NCBI RefSeq assembly: GCF_934754935.1
Contig: NZ_CAKVJB010000009.1
Coordinates: 1 to 64,000, forward strand
Reading direction: 5' to 3'
Length of the DNA: 64,000 bases
From: an uncultured Holdemanella sp.
GTDB taxonomy: Bacteria > Bacillota_I > Bacilli_A > Erysipelotrichales > Erysipelotrichaceae
Shown: positions 33,658 to 42,596 of the stretch, one piece after another
Numbering within the stretch: position 1 is the first letter of the stretch
Layout: each line of letters begins with the position of its first letter
Made by a program: the position numbers and the translations under genes
Notes under the pieces: model-generated
Databases searched by the model: none
The model's input: the letters and a program-made list of their open reading frames with translations, nothing else
What the model was told of the DNA's origin: nothing

Positions 33658-35322
33658 TTATTGTTCCTCACTTTCACCATTTAAAATTGAAAATACAAAC
33701 TCTAATGCTTTTTCTGGATCACGTGTTAAAGCAATATATTGCTTACCTTGACACGCTACACTCTTAATTCCTAATCTATCTGTATCAATTTTTAAATCTT
33801 GGTAATAGTTAGCTACCTGTGGAGCCAATACAACTAAATCGAAATCTTTTAACATGTCATAATGAGCTCCATAAGATCCAGCAGCAGTAGTCATTTTAAT
33901 TCCCTTTTCTTCTGCACCTTTCGCTAATGCATTTGCAAGTAAACCACTTGTTCCTCCACCTGCACAAAGAACCAACACACGTTTACCGTCAACTACATCA
34001 CCAGAAACTTCAACACTTTCCTCAGCTTCTTCTGTTGCTGCTTCTTCCTGATCTTTTAAAGCTTCTTCTTCACATTTTTCTTTATCATAAACCTTGAAGA
34101 ATGGATAGTAGACAATGAAGTCAACAACTAGAACTAAAACTGCAAATAATAATGATAATAAACTAATTCCACATCCAAGAACGATTCCTAATGGAGCTGG
34201 ACATGTCCATGGAAGAATATACATGAAACTGTTCATTCCTAACAAATCAACGAACGCTTTAAATAACCAAACATTTAGAATTGGTGCACCAATAAATGGA
34301 ATAAAGAATATAGGATTTAAAATCAATGGAGCTCCAAAAAGAATTGGTTCGTTTACACCGAATAATACTGGAATAGAACTTGCTCTACCAACTGCCTTCA
34401 ACTCTTTAGATTTTGCCATAAATGCAAACATCAAAGTAACGACCAAAGTGGCTCCAGTTCCACCCAAAGTAGCAACAAATTGTTGAACACCTGGTGTTAA
34501 GATATTATTTGCATGCTCACTAGCTTGATATAATCCTAAGTTGTTTGCGATATTTACATAATAGATTGCTGAAACCGCTGGCTCTACAATAGATGGTCCT
34601 TGAATACCAACAAACCAGAACATAGCCATTGCTCCGTAAATGATAGCTAATCCTAGATATCCATCAGCAGCAGTAAACAATGGTTTAAAGAATTCAATTA
34701 CAGCTGCAGCAAAGTTAATACCTACTAAATCTCTAAACACGATATCAAATACAGCTAATAGTAAAATTGAAATAGCGAATGGAATAACATCAGCAAATGT
34801 TTGAGAAATATTAGGTGGAACTTCTTTTGGCATGTGAATTGTAATATCTCTTTTTACACAGAATTTATAGACATTACAAACAAAGAATGCAACAAAGAAT
34901 GCGCTTAACAAACCTTTTGATCCCATATATCCGCTTGCAAAGCCGTCTTTAATAGGGTCAGCAGCAATCAACAATAAGCCAACAACTCCGGCCATGAAAG
35001 TGGAAATATTATTAATTTGTCGATTAATTGGTAATTCACGGTTAAAGCTATCTGCTAAGTTTTTTGCGGTAGATCCTGCAACTAATACAGCTAAAATTCC
35101 CATTGAATAGTTATATGGTTTCAAAATCATACTTTCAATATTTTCTGGCCAGTAATATCCAAAAATATTAGGTACATATGCAATCAGCATAAAGATACTT
35201 GAGAATAATACCACTGGCATCGCTGACATAAAGCCATCACGAATTGCCTTAAGATACTTATTTCTAGAAACCTTTTCAAAAAAAGGTTTCATTTTTTCGA
35301 TTTTAGCAACTAAATTATTCAT
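33658..35322 (-). CDS. lacE: PTS lactose-specific transporter subunit IICB
   Basis: 554 residues. EIIC of the lactose/cellobiose family covers about residues 1-430 with ~10 helices, including FGVNEPILFGAPLILNP. An acidic Glu-rich linker follows, then EIIB from about residue 445 with phosphorylated Cys453 in VLVLCAGGGTSGLLANAL. It imports and phosphorylates lactose using phosphate from LacF. Fused IIC-IIB order is the LacE form. Confidence 0.95.
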   Translation of the reverse strand: MNNLVAKIEKMKPFFEKVSRNKYLKAIRDGFMSAMPVVLFSSIFMLIAYVPNIFGYYWPENIESMILKPYNYSMGILAVLVAGSTAKNLADSFNRELPINRQINNISTFMAGVVGLLLIAADPIKDGFASGYMGSKGLLSAFFVAFFVCNVYKFCVKRDITIHMPKEVPPNISQTFADVIPFAISILLLAVFDIVFRDLVGINFAAAVIEFFKPLFTAADGYLGLAIIYGAMAMFWFVGIQGPSIVEPAVSAIYYVNIANNLGLYQASEHANNILTPGVQQFVATLGGTGATLVVTLMFAFMAKSKELKAVGRASSIPVLFGVNEPILFGAPLILNPIFFIPFIGAPILNVWLFKAFVDLLGMNSFMYILPWTCPAPLGIVLGCGISLLSLLFAVLVLVVDFIVYYPFFKVYDKEKCEEEALKDQEEAATEEAEESVEVSGDVVDGKRVLVLCAGGGTSGLLANALAKGAEEKGIKMTTAAGSYGAHYDMLKDFDLVVLAPQVANYYQDLKIDTDRLGIKSVACQGKQYIALTRDPEKALEFVFSILNGESEEQ

Positions 35323-35339
35323 ATAGACTCTCCTATTAA

Positions 35340-35645
35340 TTATCTATAAATATCTAAAAGATTATTCACAATATCTTTCAATAGAATTGTTGTCATTAAA
35401 TGATCTTGTGCATGTACTGTGATAAATCCAATTTCAACATTTTCACCTCTAGCCTCTTGTTGAAGCAAAGTTGTTTGTGATTTATGTGCATCGTTTAAAG
35501 ATTCATTTGCTTCGTCAATCAACTTTTTACATTCTTCAAACTCTTTTGCCTTAGCTTTTTCAATAGCCAATAATAATTTTGATCTTGCTTCTCCTGAATA
35601 CGCAACAATTTCAAATCCAATCAATGATACTTCTTCTTTAGTCAT
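35340..35645 (-). CDS. lacF: PTS lactose-specific enzyme IIA
   Basis: 101 residues, all-helical trimeric IIA-Lac fold. The phosphorylated His is His78 in FITVHAQDHLMTTILL. It passes phosphate from HPr to the EIIB part of LacE. First gene of lacF-lacE-lacG-HAD; ribosome site GGAGAAAAG. Confidence 0.95.
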   Translation of the reverse strand: MTKEEVSLIGFEIVAYSGEARSKLLLAIEKAKAKEFEECKKLIDEANESLNDAHKSQTTLLQQEARGENVEIGFITVHAQDHLMTTILLKDIVNNLLDIYR

Positions 35646-35689
35646 TTTCTTTTCTCCTTTTCCGATTCGGCCTTATCGTTTACACCATT

Positions 35690-35822
35690 AGTGTAAGCGT
35701 TTTCCAATCAATTGTCAACACATTCAAACACTTTTTAACACTTTTTTAAACATTTTAAAACATTTATGTAAATATTAAGTAACATTTTTGTATATTCTGT
35801 TTGTTTTTGTTTGTTTTATGTT
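35690..35822 (-). promoter_or_regulatory. lac operon promoter with cre site and DeoR-type motifs
   Basis: TTGACA (35713-35718), 17-base spacer, TACACT (35690-35695), with cre TGTAAGCGTTTTCC (35692-35705) inside it. A palindrome TTACAC-N5-GTGTAA lies at the -10. Upstream are TGTTTGAATGTG and several AACACTTTT/AAACATTTT repeats, then TTTGTTTTTGTTTGTTTTAT near the divergent lacR gene. The design copies the gal promoter. Confidence 0.8.
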
Positions 35823-35872
35823 GACTCAGTAAATTTGAAGTGTTATTGTTTAACATAGAAGAGGATATCGAT

Positions 35873-36628
35873 ATGTTAAAAAAAGAACGTTTAGTAAAAA
35901 TTGCTCATAAAGTAAATCAAAATGGAATCATTACCATTCAAGAAATTATGGATGAATTAGGTGTGTCGGATATGACTGCACGAAGAGATTTGGACGAACT
36001 TGAAAAATCCGGGAAGTTATTAAGAGTTCATGGCGGTGCACAAAGCCTTTCTTTTTCAATGGATCATGAATTGAGTCACATCGAAAAATCATCGGTTCAA
36101 ATTGAAGAAAAAAAGAGAATTGCCCATAAAGCAGCAACTCTCATTTCAGAAGGTGAATCCATCTTTTTAGGTCCAGGAACAACCATTCAATTTTTAGCCG
36201 AACAACTGACAGGAAGAAATATTCGTGTCATCACAAACAGTCTTGCCGTATTTAATATATTAGTGAATCACGCGCCTACAGAAGTTATTCTTACAGGTGG
36301 TGATTATAGAGATAACACAAATACATTTGTAGGTCCCATCACAAATTTAGTATTAGGTAAATTAAAATACAATAAAGCCTTTATAAGTTGTAACGGAATC
36401 TACAACTCCTCCATCACAACATATTCTTTAGAAGAAGGTGAATCGCAACAGATCGCATTAGATAATTCTAAAAATAAATATCTATTGGCGGATAATAAAA
36501 AATTCAATCGTGCTGACTTCTATATTTATTATGATCTGTTTAACTTTGATACATTGATTACAGACAATACCATCGATGAAGAAGTATTAGCACACTATAA
36601 ACAATATGTACAAATCGAAACGGTTTAA
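35873..36628 (+). CDS. lacR: DeoR-family transcriptional regulator, probable lactose repressor
   Basis: About 251 residues from the ATG at 35873 (MLKKERLVKIAHKVNQNGII), preceded by GAGGATATC. The DeoR HTH (ITIQEIMDELGVSDMTARRDLDEL) is followed by the sugar-phosphate sensor domain with LGPGTTIQFLAEQL and VILTGGDYRDNTNTFVGP. It is divergent from lacF, so it probably represses lac, and gal through the shared T-rich motifs. Effector likely a galactose or tagatose phosphate. Confidence 0.87.
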   Translation: MLKKERLVKIAHKVNQNGIITIQEIMDELGVSDMTARRDLDELEKSGKLLRVHGGAQSLSFSMDHELSHIEKSSVQIEEKKRIAHKAATLISEGESIFLGPGTTIQFLAEQLTGRNIRVITNSLAVFNILVNHAPTEVILTGGDYRDNTNTFVGPITNLVLGKLKYNKAFISCNGIYNSSITTYSLEEGESQQIALDNSKNKYLLADNKKFNRADFYIYYDLFNFDTLITDNTIDEEVLAHYKQYVQIETV

Positions 36629-36656
36629 AAAAGAGGCAATTTATTTTGCCTCTTTA
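36629..36656. terminator. Bidirectional terminator
   Basis: AAAGAGGCAA and TTTGCCTCTTT pair around a short AT loop, with A/T tails on both sides, between convergent lacR and the DUF2812-like gene. Confidence 0.8.
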
Positions 36657-37943
36657 TTCTTCATCATCATCCACATATTCATCATCCACACGTCTAAACA
36701 ATGTTTTCTTTTGTTTTGACGTATGTTGTTCTAATGTGTTCCAATCCGTATCTAATTCTTCTTCGCTTTCAGAAGTATCATAGAAATCTTTATTTCTTTC
36801 ATTAGCACGAATTTCTTTAACTCTTAATTTCGATTTTAATTCACGAGCTCTCTTCTTTGATTTTCTAAGCATTCTTCCATACATACAGAATACAATAAAT
36901 GAAATCAATAATAGTGCCGCGCATAATGCGATACCTGCTAAATAGCCCTGGAAATAAATTTGAAGTAAGCCTGTTACAACACAACATGCCATACAAATAA
37001 ATACTAAGAACATTGTAGAACGACATGAACTTGAATATTTCTTAAAGAAACGATATTTTTCAGAATCATTATCAATTTCTTTACGGTATTCTCCATCTTC
37101 TTCTTCATTTCTAAACGTAAACCATCCGGCATCACTTTTCTTTTTACCTTCGGATTTAGAAACCAATTTCCAACCATCCGCTTCCCATTGACGCCATTGA
37201 TCTGCATCAGGCTCATCCACAAAGTAATCCATAGAATAATAATATGTTCTTGGCTGGCCTTTTCTGAAGTAATATTTCTTTCCTTCATGACGAACAAAGT
37301 GATATCCTTCATTTGATTTCTTTTGAAGGTATGCCTCTATTTTAGGATATTCCGCATATAAGAAGCTTTTTCTTTCTTCATAAAGATTTTCATCTTCATC
37401 TTCCTCTACTTCATCATCTTCGTCATCATCATAAATATCTTCTTCACTCAAAACTGGAGCTGATTCTTCTTCAATAAGTTCAGATGTTTTTACCTCTTCT
37501 TCTGCAACTGGATTTACATTAAAAGTCTTTAATTCATTTTCAATCGATTCCGTTGTAAAATTCTCATCTGCATCAATAGTTTCAACAACCGCTTTTTTAG
37601 GTTCTTCAACCTCCACTTTTTCAGCACGCTTACCAATCACAGGCTCTACTGTATGCTTTTCAATAGGTGCCTCTACTTCTTCAATAGAAGTATTTGGTGT
37701 AATCTCAACTGATTCACTCACTTCATCATCAAATATATTTTCATTGATTTTTACATGTGTTTTTGCACTTCTTTTTCCAAATAATGTCTTCTTTTCTGGC
37801 TCTTCATCAATATGGAAAATATTTTCTGCATTAAAACCCTTTAATTCAGGTTCATGTATATCTAAAGATTTAATACGATCCGTTCTTTTTAACTGTCTAA
37901 GTTCTTCTAAAGCACTGGGATTCTTTTCATTTTCATTTGCCAT
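36654..37943 (-). CDS. DUF2812-like membrane protein with long acidic N-terminus
   Basis: 429 residues. About 190 residues of low-complexity, Glu/Asp-rich sequence come first. Then RKSFLYAEYPKIEAYLQKKS, GYHFVRHEGKKYYFRKGQ and YYYSMDYFV, the repeat-like pattern of DUF2812, followed by WEADGWKLVSKSEGKK. Two membrane helices lie near residues 312-333 and 336-360, with a basic then acidic tail. Function unknown; the acidic tail may keep it in the cytoplasm at the membrane. Single gene. Confidence 0.65.
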   Translation of the reverse strand: MANENEKNPSALEELRQLKRTDRIKSLDIHEPELKGFNAENIFHIDEEPEKKTLFGKRSAKTHVKINENIFDDEVSESVEITPNTSIEEVEAPIEKHTVEPVIGKRAEKVEVEEPKKAVVETIDADENFTTESIENELKTFNVNPVAEEEVKTSELIEEESAPVLSEEDIYDDDEDDEVEEDEDENLYEERKSFLYAEYPKIEAYLQKKSNEGYHFVRHEGKKYYFRKGQPRTYYYSMDYFVDEPDADQWRQWEADGWKLVSKSEGKKKSDAGWFTFRNEEEDGEYRKEIDNDSEKYRFFKKYSSSCRSTMFLVFICMACCVVTGLLQIYFQGYLAGIALCAALLLISFIVFCMYGRMLRKSKKRARELKSKLRVKEIRANERNKDFYDTSESEEELDTDWNTLEQHTSKQKKTLFRRVDDEYVDDDEE

Positions 37944-37970
37944 AAATATCCCTCCAACTCTACTATTGTA

Positions 37971-39200
37971 CTAATTTAATGTATATCCGTCAAATTCTCT
38001 TGTGTATTTACCATCCTTGAAAATAAAGATTTTTTCACCATTTTTTAATATTGCTTCAATCGATAAATCACTTGTTCCTACCATAAAATCAACATGCGCA
38101 AAAGATTGATTCATACCATGTTCTAACAATTCTTCTTCACTCATATTTAAACCATTTTCAATACATTCATTGTAGCTTGCACCCAAGGCAAAATGACAAG
38201 AAGCATTTTCATCGATCAATGTTTCATAGAACAATGTATCCATAGCACTGATTGGCGATCCATAAGGAACCAAGGCAATTTCACCAAGATATTTAGATCC
38301 CTCATCTGTTTCTAAAATACTTGTCAAAACTTCTTTTCCTTCTTTGGCATCATAATCAACGACTTGACCATCCTTAAATTCAAACCAGAAATCTTTTACA
38401 ACAGCCCCATTATAAGCTAGTGGTAAAGCACTATATAATTTACCATTTACACCCGTCTTTTTTGGAGCCGAGAAAATTTCTTCGGTAGGAATATTTGGGA
38501 AATAGTAATTGCCATTATCCAAGAATGAACCTCCACCCGCAAATACATAGCCTTCTGGAAGTTCTACAACTAGATCCGTTCCTAAAGAATTTGTATAATG
38601 AACACTTTCAATATCCAAATGATTCAAAATATAAACTCGCTTATCAAAAGAAGCACGATGCTCATTCCAGTTTTCATTCGCATCCTTTTCATTGACACGA
38701 CTCATTTTTAATACGGCATTCCACAAATCAGTTAACGCATCTTCTGATTCTGGATATACCTTTTTAGCCCAAGCCATAGTTGGAACACTAGCCACACACC
38801 ATGCTGCATGCATATAATCTAATTTATCACGATATGGTTGTGTCATACCTCTTAATGTCTTACTATAATTTGACATTAGTTTAGGATCTACGCCCTTCAT
38901 TCCATCTGGATCTTCGCCCACCAAGCTCAAATAACAAGCACCTTTTTCAGCCGTTTCATTGTGGAACAAAGCTTCATAATCATAAGGCATACGATTTTCA
39001 GAAAGATATCGCATACGATTGATTTCATCATCACTATAGCGAACAATGACATCTTTTGCGCCAACCTCAAAACATGATTTTACAATCAAACGAACAAATT
39101 CATTCATTTCTACATTGGCACGTACAACTACTATTTGATCTTTTTGAACATTCAATCCTGAACGTACAATTAAGTCTGCATATTTTTCTTTTAAATTCAT
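37971..39200 (-). CDS. M29-family aminopeptidase (PepS/AmpS type)
   Basis: 409 residues, the standard M29 length. N-terminal MNLKEKYADLIVRSGLNVQK and the signature NSLGTDLVVELPEGYVFAGGG with later metal ligands in FALGASYNECIENG and FAHVDFMVGTSDLSI. It removes N-terminal amino acids from peptides in the cytoplasm, using two metal ions. Monocistronic. Confidence 0.94.
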   Translation of the reverse strand: MNLKEKYADLIVRSGLNVQKDQIVVVRANVEMNEFVRLIVKSCFEVGAKDVIVRYSDDEINRMRYLSENRMPYDYEALFHNETAEKGACYLSLVGEDPDGMKGVDPKLMSNYSKTLRGMTQPYRDKLDYMHAAWCVASVPTMAWAKKVYPESEDALTDLWNAVLKMSRVNEKDANENWNEHRASFDKRVYILNHLDIESVHYTNSLGTDLVVELPEGYVFAGGGSFLDNGNYYFPNIPTEEIFSAPKKTGVNGKLYSALPLAYNGAVVKDFWFEFKDGQVVDYDAKEGKEVLTSILETDEGSKYLGEIALVPYGSPISAMDTLFYETLIDENASCHFALGASYNECIENGLNMSEEELLEHGMNQSFAHVDFMVGTSDLSIEAILKNGEKIFIFKDGKYTREFDGYTLN

Positions 39201-39241
39201 TTTTAATTTTCCTCGATTCTTGCACCTATTATATCAAAAGA

Positions 39242-39263
39242 AAGAGCACCTTTCGATGCTCTT
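39242..39263 (-). terminator. Terminator of the feo operon
   Basis: AAGAGCA and TGCTCTT form a stem with an 8-base loop, followed on the minus strand by TTTCTTTT. The stem overlaps the stop codon of the Cys-rich membrane protein gene. Confidence 0.75.
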
Positions 39264-39456
39264 ATTTACTAAATTGTTCTTTTTTTATCTGATCAAAAAA
39301 TGCTTTGGGATTTTCACACATCGAATGAGAGCCGCAATGCCCACAGCTACCACCACAACTGGATTTACCATTCTTTTTATCTTTATATATACTTCGACAA
39401 GCTAAGCCTGCACATGCACACACAACCAATAAAACTAGAAATGTTGATAGATTCAT
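39262..39456 (-). CDS. FeoB-associated Cys-rich membrane protein
   Basis: 64 residues: one membrane helix (FLVLLVVCACAGLACRSIY) then a Cys/Gly/His-rich cytoplasmic tail, SSCGGSCGHCGSHSMC. This small protein is typical downstream of feoB, where it may hand on or bind Fe(II). It starts 18 bases after feoB. A related tail CCGG occurs in the HMA-domain protein at 42.2 kb. Confidence 0.93.
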   Translation of the reverse strand: MNLSTFLVLLVVCACAGLACRSIYKDKKNGKSSCGGSCGHCGSHSMCENPKAFFDQIKKEQFSK

Positions 39457-39474
39457 AAAATCCCTCCTTTTACA

Positions 39475-41601
39475 TTATTTTACCGCAAATTCAACTTCTG
39501 CAGTATCACTTTCTTTTGATGGACGAACCAATAGATAAATCAAACCAATCAATAAAATCAATCCTACGATTGTTCCAAATCCAAAAGATCCACCATTGAA
39601 AAGACTTCCTAATTGGTAAACAATCAATGAACATACATAAGCGAATCCACATTGGTAACCAATGGCGATCCAGAACCATTTTGTGTTATTCATTTCACGT
39701 TTGATAGCTCCCATTGCCGCAAAACATGGAGCACACAATAAGTTAAATACCATGAATGAATAGGCAGCTAGAGGTGTAAAGCTAGCGGATAATTGTCCCC
39801 AGAATTCATTTCCTTCTTCAGCCACTTCGGCAAATCCATACAATTGTCCAAATGTTGCGACAACATTTTCTTTCGCAATCAAACCAGTTACACTAGCAAC
39901 GGCAGCTTTCCAATCGCCCCATCCAAGAGGTGAGAAGATCCATGCGAATGTTTGTCCAATTGAAGATAGAATTGAATGATCAATATCATCAACCATACCA
40001 AATCCACCTTTTTCCCAACCAAAGCCTTGTAAGAACCACAATACGATAGTTGAAAGTAAGATGATTGTTCCAGCCTTTTTAATGAAGCTTGAACCACGTT
40101 CCCACATACTTCTTAATACGTTAACTGCACGAGGCATGTGGTATGCTGGCATTTCCATAACGAATGGTGCAGGATCTCCGGCAAATAATTTTGTCTTCTT
40201 TAACATAATACCAGAAATAATAACAGCAGCCATACCTACAAAGTAGGCACTTGGAGCTACCCAGCTAGCACCATGGAAAACAGCACCGGCAATTAAACCA
40301 ATGATCGGCATCTTTGCACCACAAGGAATAAATGTTGTTGTCATGATTGTCATCTTACGATCACGATCACTTTCAATGGTACGACTTGCCATAACGGCAG
40401 GCACACCACAACCTGTACCAATCAACATAGGAATGAATGATTTTCCAGATAATCCAAACTTACGGAAAATACGGTCCATAATAAAGGCAACACGTGCCAT
40501 ATATCCACAATCTTCCAAAATAGCTAAGAAGAAGAATAATACTAACATCTGTGGCACAAAGCCAATGACAGCTCCTACACCACCAATAATACCATCAACA
40601 ATCAATCCGTGTAACCAATCTGCACATTGAATTGAAGTTAAGAAGCTATCTACTGCAGGTGGAATAATTTCACCAAACAGGACATCATTTGTCCAGTCTG
40701 TTACAATCGTTCCTACTGTAGTTACGGAAATATAATATACAAACCACATCACTAGCGCAAAGATTGGTAATGCCAAAACACGGTTTGTGACAATACGATC
40801 AATCTTATCCGAAGTTGTTAATACTTCTTTTGATCCTTTTTTATAGCAATCTTTAATTATACTTGTGATATATGTATAACGAGCATCCGTAATGATTGAT
40901 TCACTATCATCATCCATTGACTTTTCGCAAGCTTCAATAACGTTAGCTTCTGCCTTTGACTTGATAGCTGCTTCAATTTTATCATCTCTTTCAAATAGTT
41001 TAACGGCATAGAAGAAACGACGACTTGCTTCAATACTTGAAGGCAAACTTGTTTCAATTGTATTCAATGCATTTAATACTTTACCTGCATAAATATTTTT
41101 AGCTGCAAATTGAGTATTAGCTGTCTTTTTAACTTCTGCCATCAATTCTTTGATTCCTGTACTTTTCAATGCTGAAATTGGCAAGACAGGACATCCTAAT
41201 TCTTCTGATAATTTTTTATAGTCAATTGTATCTTTTCTTTTTTCAATGACATCTAACATATTGATCGCAACAACTGTTGGAATACCCAACTCTAAGATTT
41301 GTGTTGTTAAGAATAAGTTTCTTTCTAAGTTAGATCCATCAATGATGTTTAAAACAACATCAACATTTCCATTTAATAAAAATTCACGAGATACAACTTC
41401 TTCCAAAGTGTATGGTGATAATGAATAAATACCTGGTAAATCGGTAATTTTAATATCTTTATCTTCCTTATACTTTCCTTCTTTTTTCTCTACTGTAACC
41501 CCTGGCCAGTTACCCACATATTGTGTAGCACCCGTTAAGCCATTGAATAATGTGGTTTTACCACAGTTCGGATTACCTGCTAATGCGACTTGAATTGACA
41601 T
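39475..41601 (-). CDS. feoB: Ferrous iron transport protein B
   Basis: About 708 residues from the ATG at 41601 (MSIQVALAGNPNCGKTTLFN), preceded by GGAGGG. The G domain has GNPNCGKTT (G1), DLPGIYSL (G3) and NMLD (G4). The GDI helix domain and about 8-11 membrane helices follow, with gate motif PCGAKMPIIGLIAGAVF and the late APCFAAMGAIKRE. It imports Fe(II). In the operon feoA-feoA-feoB-small Cys protein. Confidence 0.97.
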   Translation of the reverse strand: MSIQVALAGNPNCGKTTLFNGLTGATQYVGNWPGVTVEKKEGKYKEDKDIKITDLPGIYSLSPYTLEEVVSREFLLNGNVDVVLNIIDGSNLERNLFLTTQILELGIPTVVAINMLDVIEKRKDTIDYKKLSEELGCPVLPISALKSTGIKELMAEVKKTANTQFAAKNIYAGKVLNALNTIETSLPSSIEASRRFFYAVKLFERDDKIEAAIKSKAEANVIEACEKSMDDDSESIITDARYTYITSIIKDCYKKGSKEVLTTSDKIDRIVTNRVLALPIFALVMWFVYYISVTTVGTIVTDWTNDVLFGEIIPPAVDSFLTSIQCADWLHGLIVDGIIGGVGAVIGFVPQMLVLFFFLAILEDCGYMARVAFIMDRIFRKFGLSGKSFIPMLIGTGCGVPAVMASRTIESDRDRKMTIMTTTFIPCGAKMPIIGLIAGAVFHGASWVAPSAYFVGMAAVIISGIMLKKTKLFAGDPAPFVMEMPAYHMPRAVNVLRSMWERGSSFIKKAGTIILLSTIVLWFLQGFGWEKGGFGMVDDIDHSILSSIGQTFAWIFSPLGWGDWKAAVASVTGLIAKENVVATFGQLYGFAEVAEEGNEFWGQLSASFTPLAAYSFMVFNLLCAPCFAAMGAIKREMNNTKWFWIAIGYQCGFAYVCSLIVYQLGSLFNGGSFGFGTIVGLILLIGLIYLLVRPSKESDTAEVEFAVK

Positions 41602-41622
41602 AATTCCCTCCAATTTTTAACT

Positions 41623-41841
41623 TTACTCTACTTCAATCATTTCTGCGTCTGCCTTACGAATAGACAATTGATATCCACGAACGGTTAGTTCAATTGGATC
41701 ACCTAATGGAGCTACCTTTTGAACAGTAACATTTACTCCTTTAGTAATTCCCATATCCATAATTCTTCGTTTTGTTGCTCCTTGACCAGACAATTTTTTT
41801 ACAGTCACTGTTTGGCCAATTGAAACTTCCTTTAAAGTCAT
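41623..41841 (-). CDS. feoA: FeoA-domain protein
   Basis: 72 residues, one SH3-like FeoA domain: MTLKEVSIGQTVTVKKLSGQ, then RRIMDMGITKGVNVTVQKVAP and RGYQLSIRKADAEMI. It modulates FeoB on the cytoplasmic side. Second of two feoA genes in tandem, 21 bases before feoB. Confidence 0.95.
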   Translation of the reverse strand: MTLKEVSIGQTVTVKKLSGQGATKRRIMDMGITKGVNVTVQKVAPLGDPIELTVRGYQLSIRKADAEMIEVE

Positions 41842-41853
41842 AATTACTCCTTT

Positions 41854-42063
41854 CTACACCATGATCTTTCTTGCGAGTTCTTCACTAATGGCTATTCGAA
41901 CTTCTTTAACATTCACAATGACATTTCCATTGGTTTTACTCACAACCACAATTACAGTTCCAGGCACAAAGCCTAAGTTTTCTAAGTGTCGCTGCTGTTC
42001 TTTTGAACCACCAATTTTCTTAATTGTATTGACTGAATTTAAATCTGCAAAAGATAATGGCAT
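41854..42063 (-). CDS. feoA: FeoA-domain protein
   Basis: 69 residues: MPLSFADLNSVNTIKKIGG, LENLGFVPGTVIVVVSKTNG and RIAISEELARKIMV, the FeoA fold. It is diverged from the neighbouring FeoA, so the two may have separate roles in one complex. First gene of the iron operon. Confidence 0.93.
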   Translation of the reverse strand: MPLSFADLNSVNTIKKIGGSKEQQRHLENLGFVPGTVIVVVSKTNGNVIVNVKEVRIAISEELARKIMV

Positions 42064-42077
42064 ATCGAACCCTCCTG

Positions 42078-42190
42078 GTTAGACTCTTCTAACACAGTTA
42101 GTGTACTCTTACCATGAAGTGATGTCAATAAAAAGTTACACAAGATTAACTCAGTTTGACTATTCTAACTATTTATTGTATTTTCTTTAG
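42078..42190. promoter_or_regulatory. Divergent feo/HMA-protein promoters with DtxR-type operator
   Basis: feo promoter (minus): TTGACA 42123-42128, 17 bases, TACACT 42100-42105. The palindrome GTTAGACTCTTCTAAC (42078-42093) lies just after its start point. On the plus strand TTGACT-17-TATTTT can serve the gene at 42206, with a related half-site TATTCTAAC within it. TTAG...CTAA palindromes suit an iron- or manganese-sensing DtxR/MntR-type repressor. Confidence 0.7.
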
Positions 42191-42205
42191 TGGAGGATTA
42201 AAAAT

Positions 42206-42565
42206 ATGAACTTACCAACAATTATTATTTGTGTCATTTTAGGCATTATTATCTGTATTGGCATTCGTTCTACAAAAAAAAGAGCCACATCAGGATGTTG
42301 TGGTGGCAGTGAAACGGTTAAAAAAGTTAAAGTAAAAGATAAAAACAAGGAGCATTATCCTTATAAAACCGTTTTAAAAGTATATGACATTCATTGTCAA
42401 AGCTGTGTTCGTACGATTGAAAATACATTTAATAGCCAAGAAGGCTTTTATGCCAAAGTAAATACTGAAGATAATACAGTGACAATATTATCTAAAGAAC
42501 AACATCCAACCGATAAGTTAATCGATACTTTATCTAATGTTGGATATACTTCTAAGGCATTATAG
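42206..42565 (+). CDS. Membrane-anchored HMA-domain protein with Cys-rich linker
   Basis: 119 residues: one N-terminal helix (IIICVILGIIICIGIRS), a SGCCGGSE Cys motif like that of FeoB-associated proteins, then a heavy-metal-associated domain, VYDIHCQSCVRTIENTFN, with the metal-binding C-x-x-C. It looks like a fusion of the FeoB-associated anchor with an Atx1-like metallochaperone. Its position between feo and the P-type ATPase, and its shared operator, imply a role in handing on metal. Confidence 0.82.
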   Translation: MNLPTIIICVILGIIICIGIRSTKKRATSGCCGGSETVKKVKVKDKNKEHYPYKTVLKVYDIHCQSCVRTIENTFNSQEGFYAKVNTEDNTVTILSKEQHPTDKLIDTLSNVGYTSKAL

Positions 42566-42566
42566 A

Positions 42567-42596
42567 AAAAAACTGGATCAAAAAATCCAGTTTTTA
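42567..42596. terminator. Bidirectional terminator
   Basis: AAAAACTGGAT and ATCCAGTTTTT pair around a 6-base A-rich loop, between convergent HMA-protein and P-type ATPase genes. Confidence 0.85.

Noticed and set aside
35720..35825. AACACTTTT/AAACATTTT and TTTGTTTG runs looked like a short tandem-repeat or CRISPR-like tract
   Set aside because: Units are irregular, no spacer pattern and no cas genes; fits a promoter region with DeoR-type sites.
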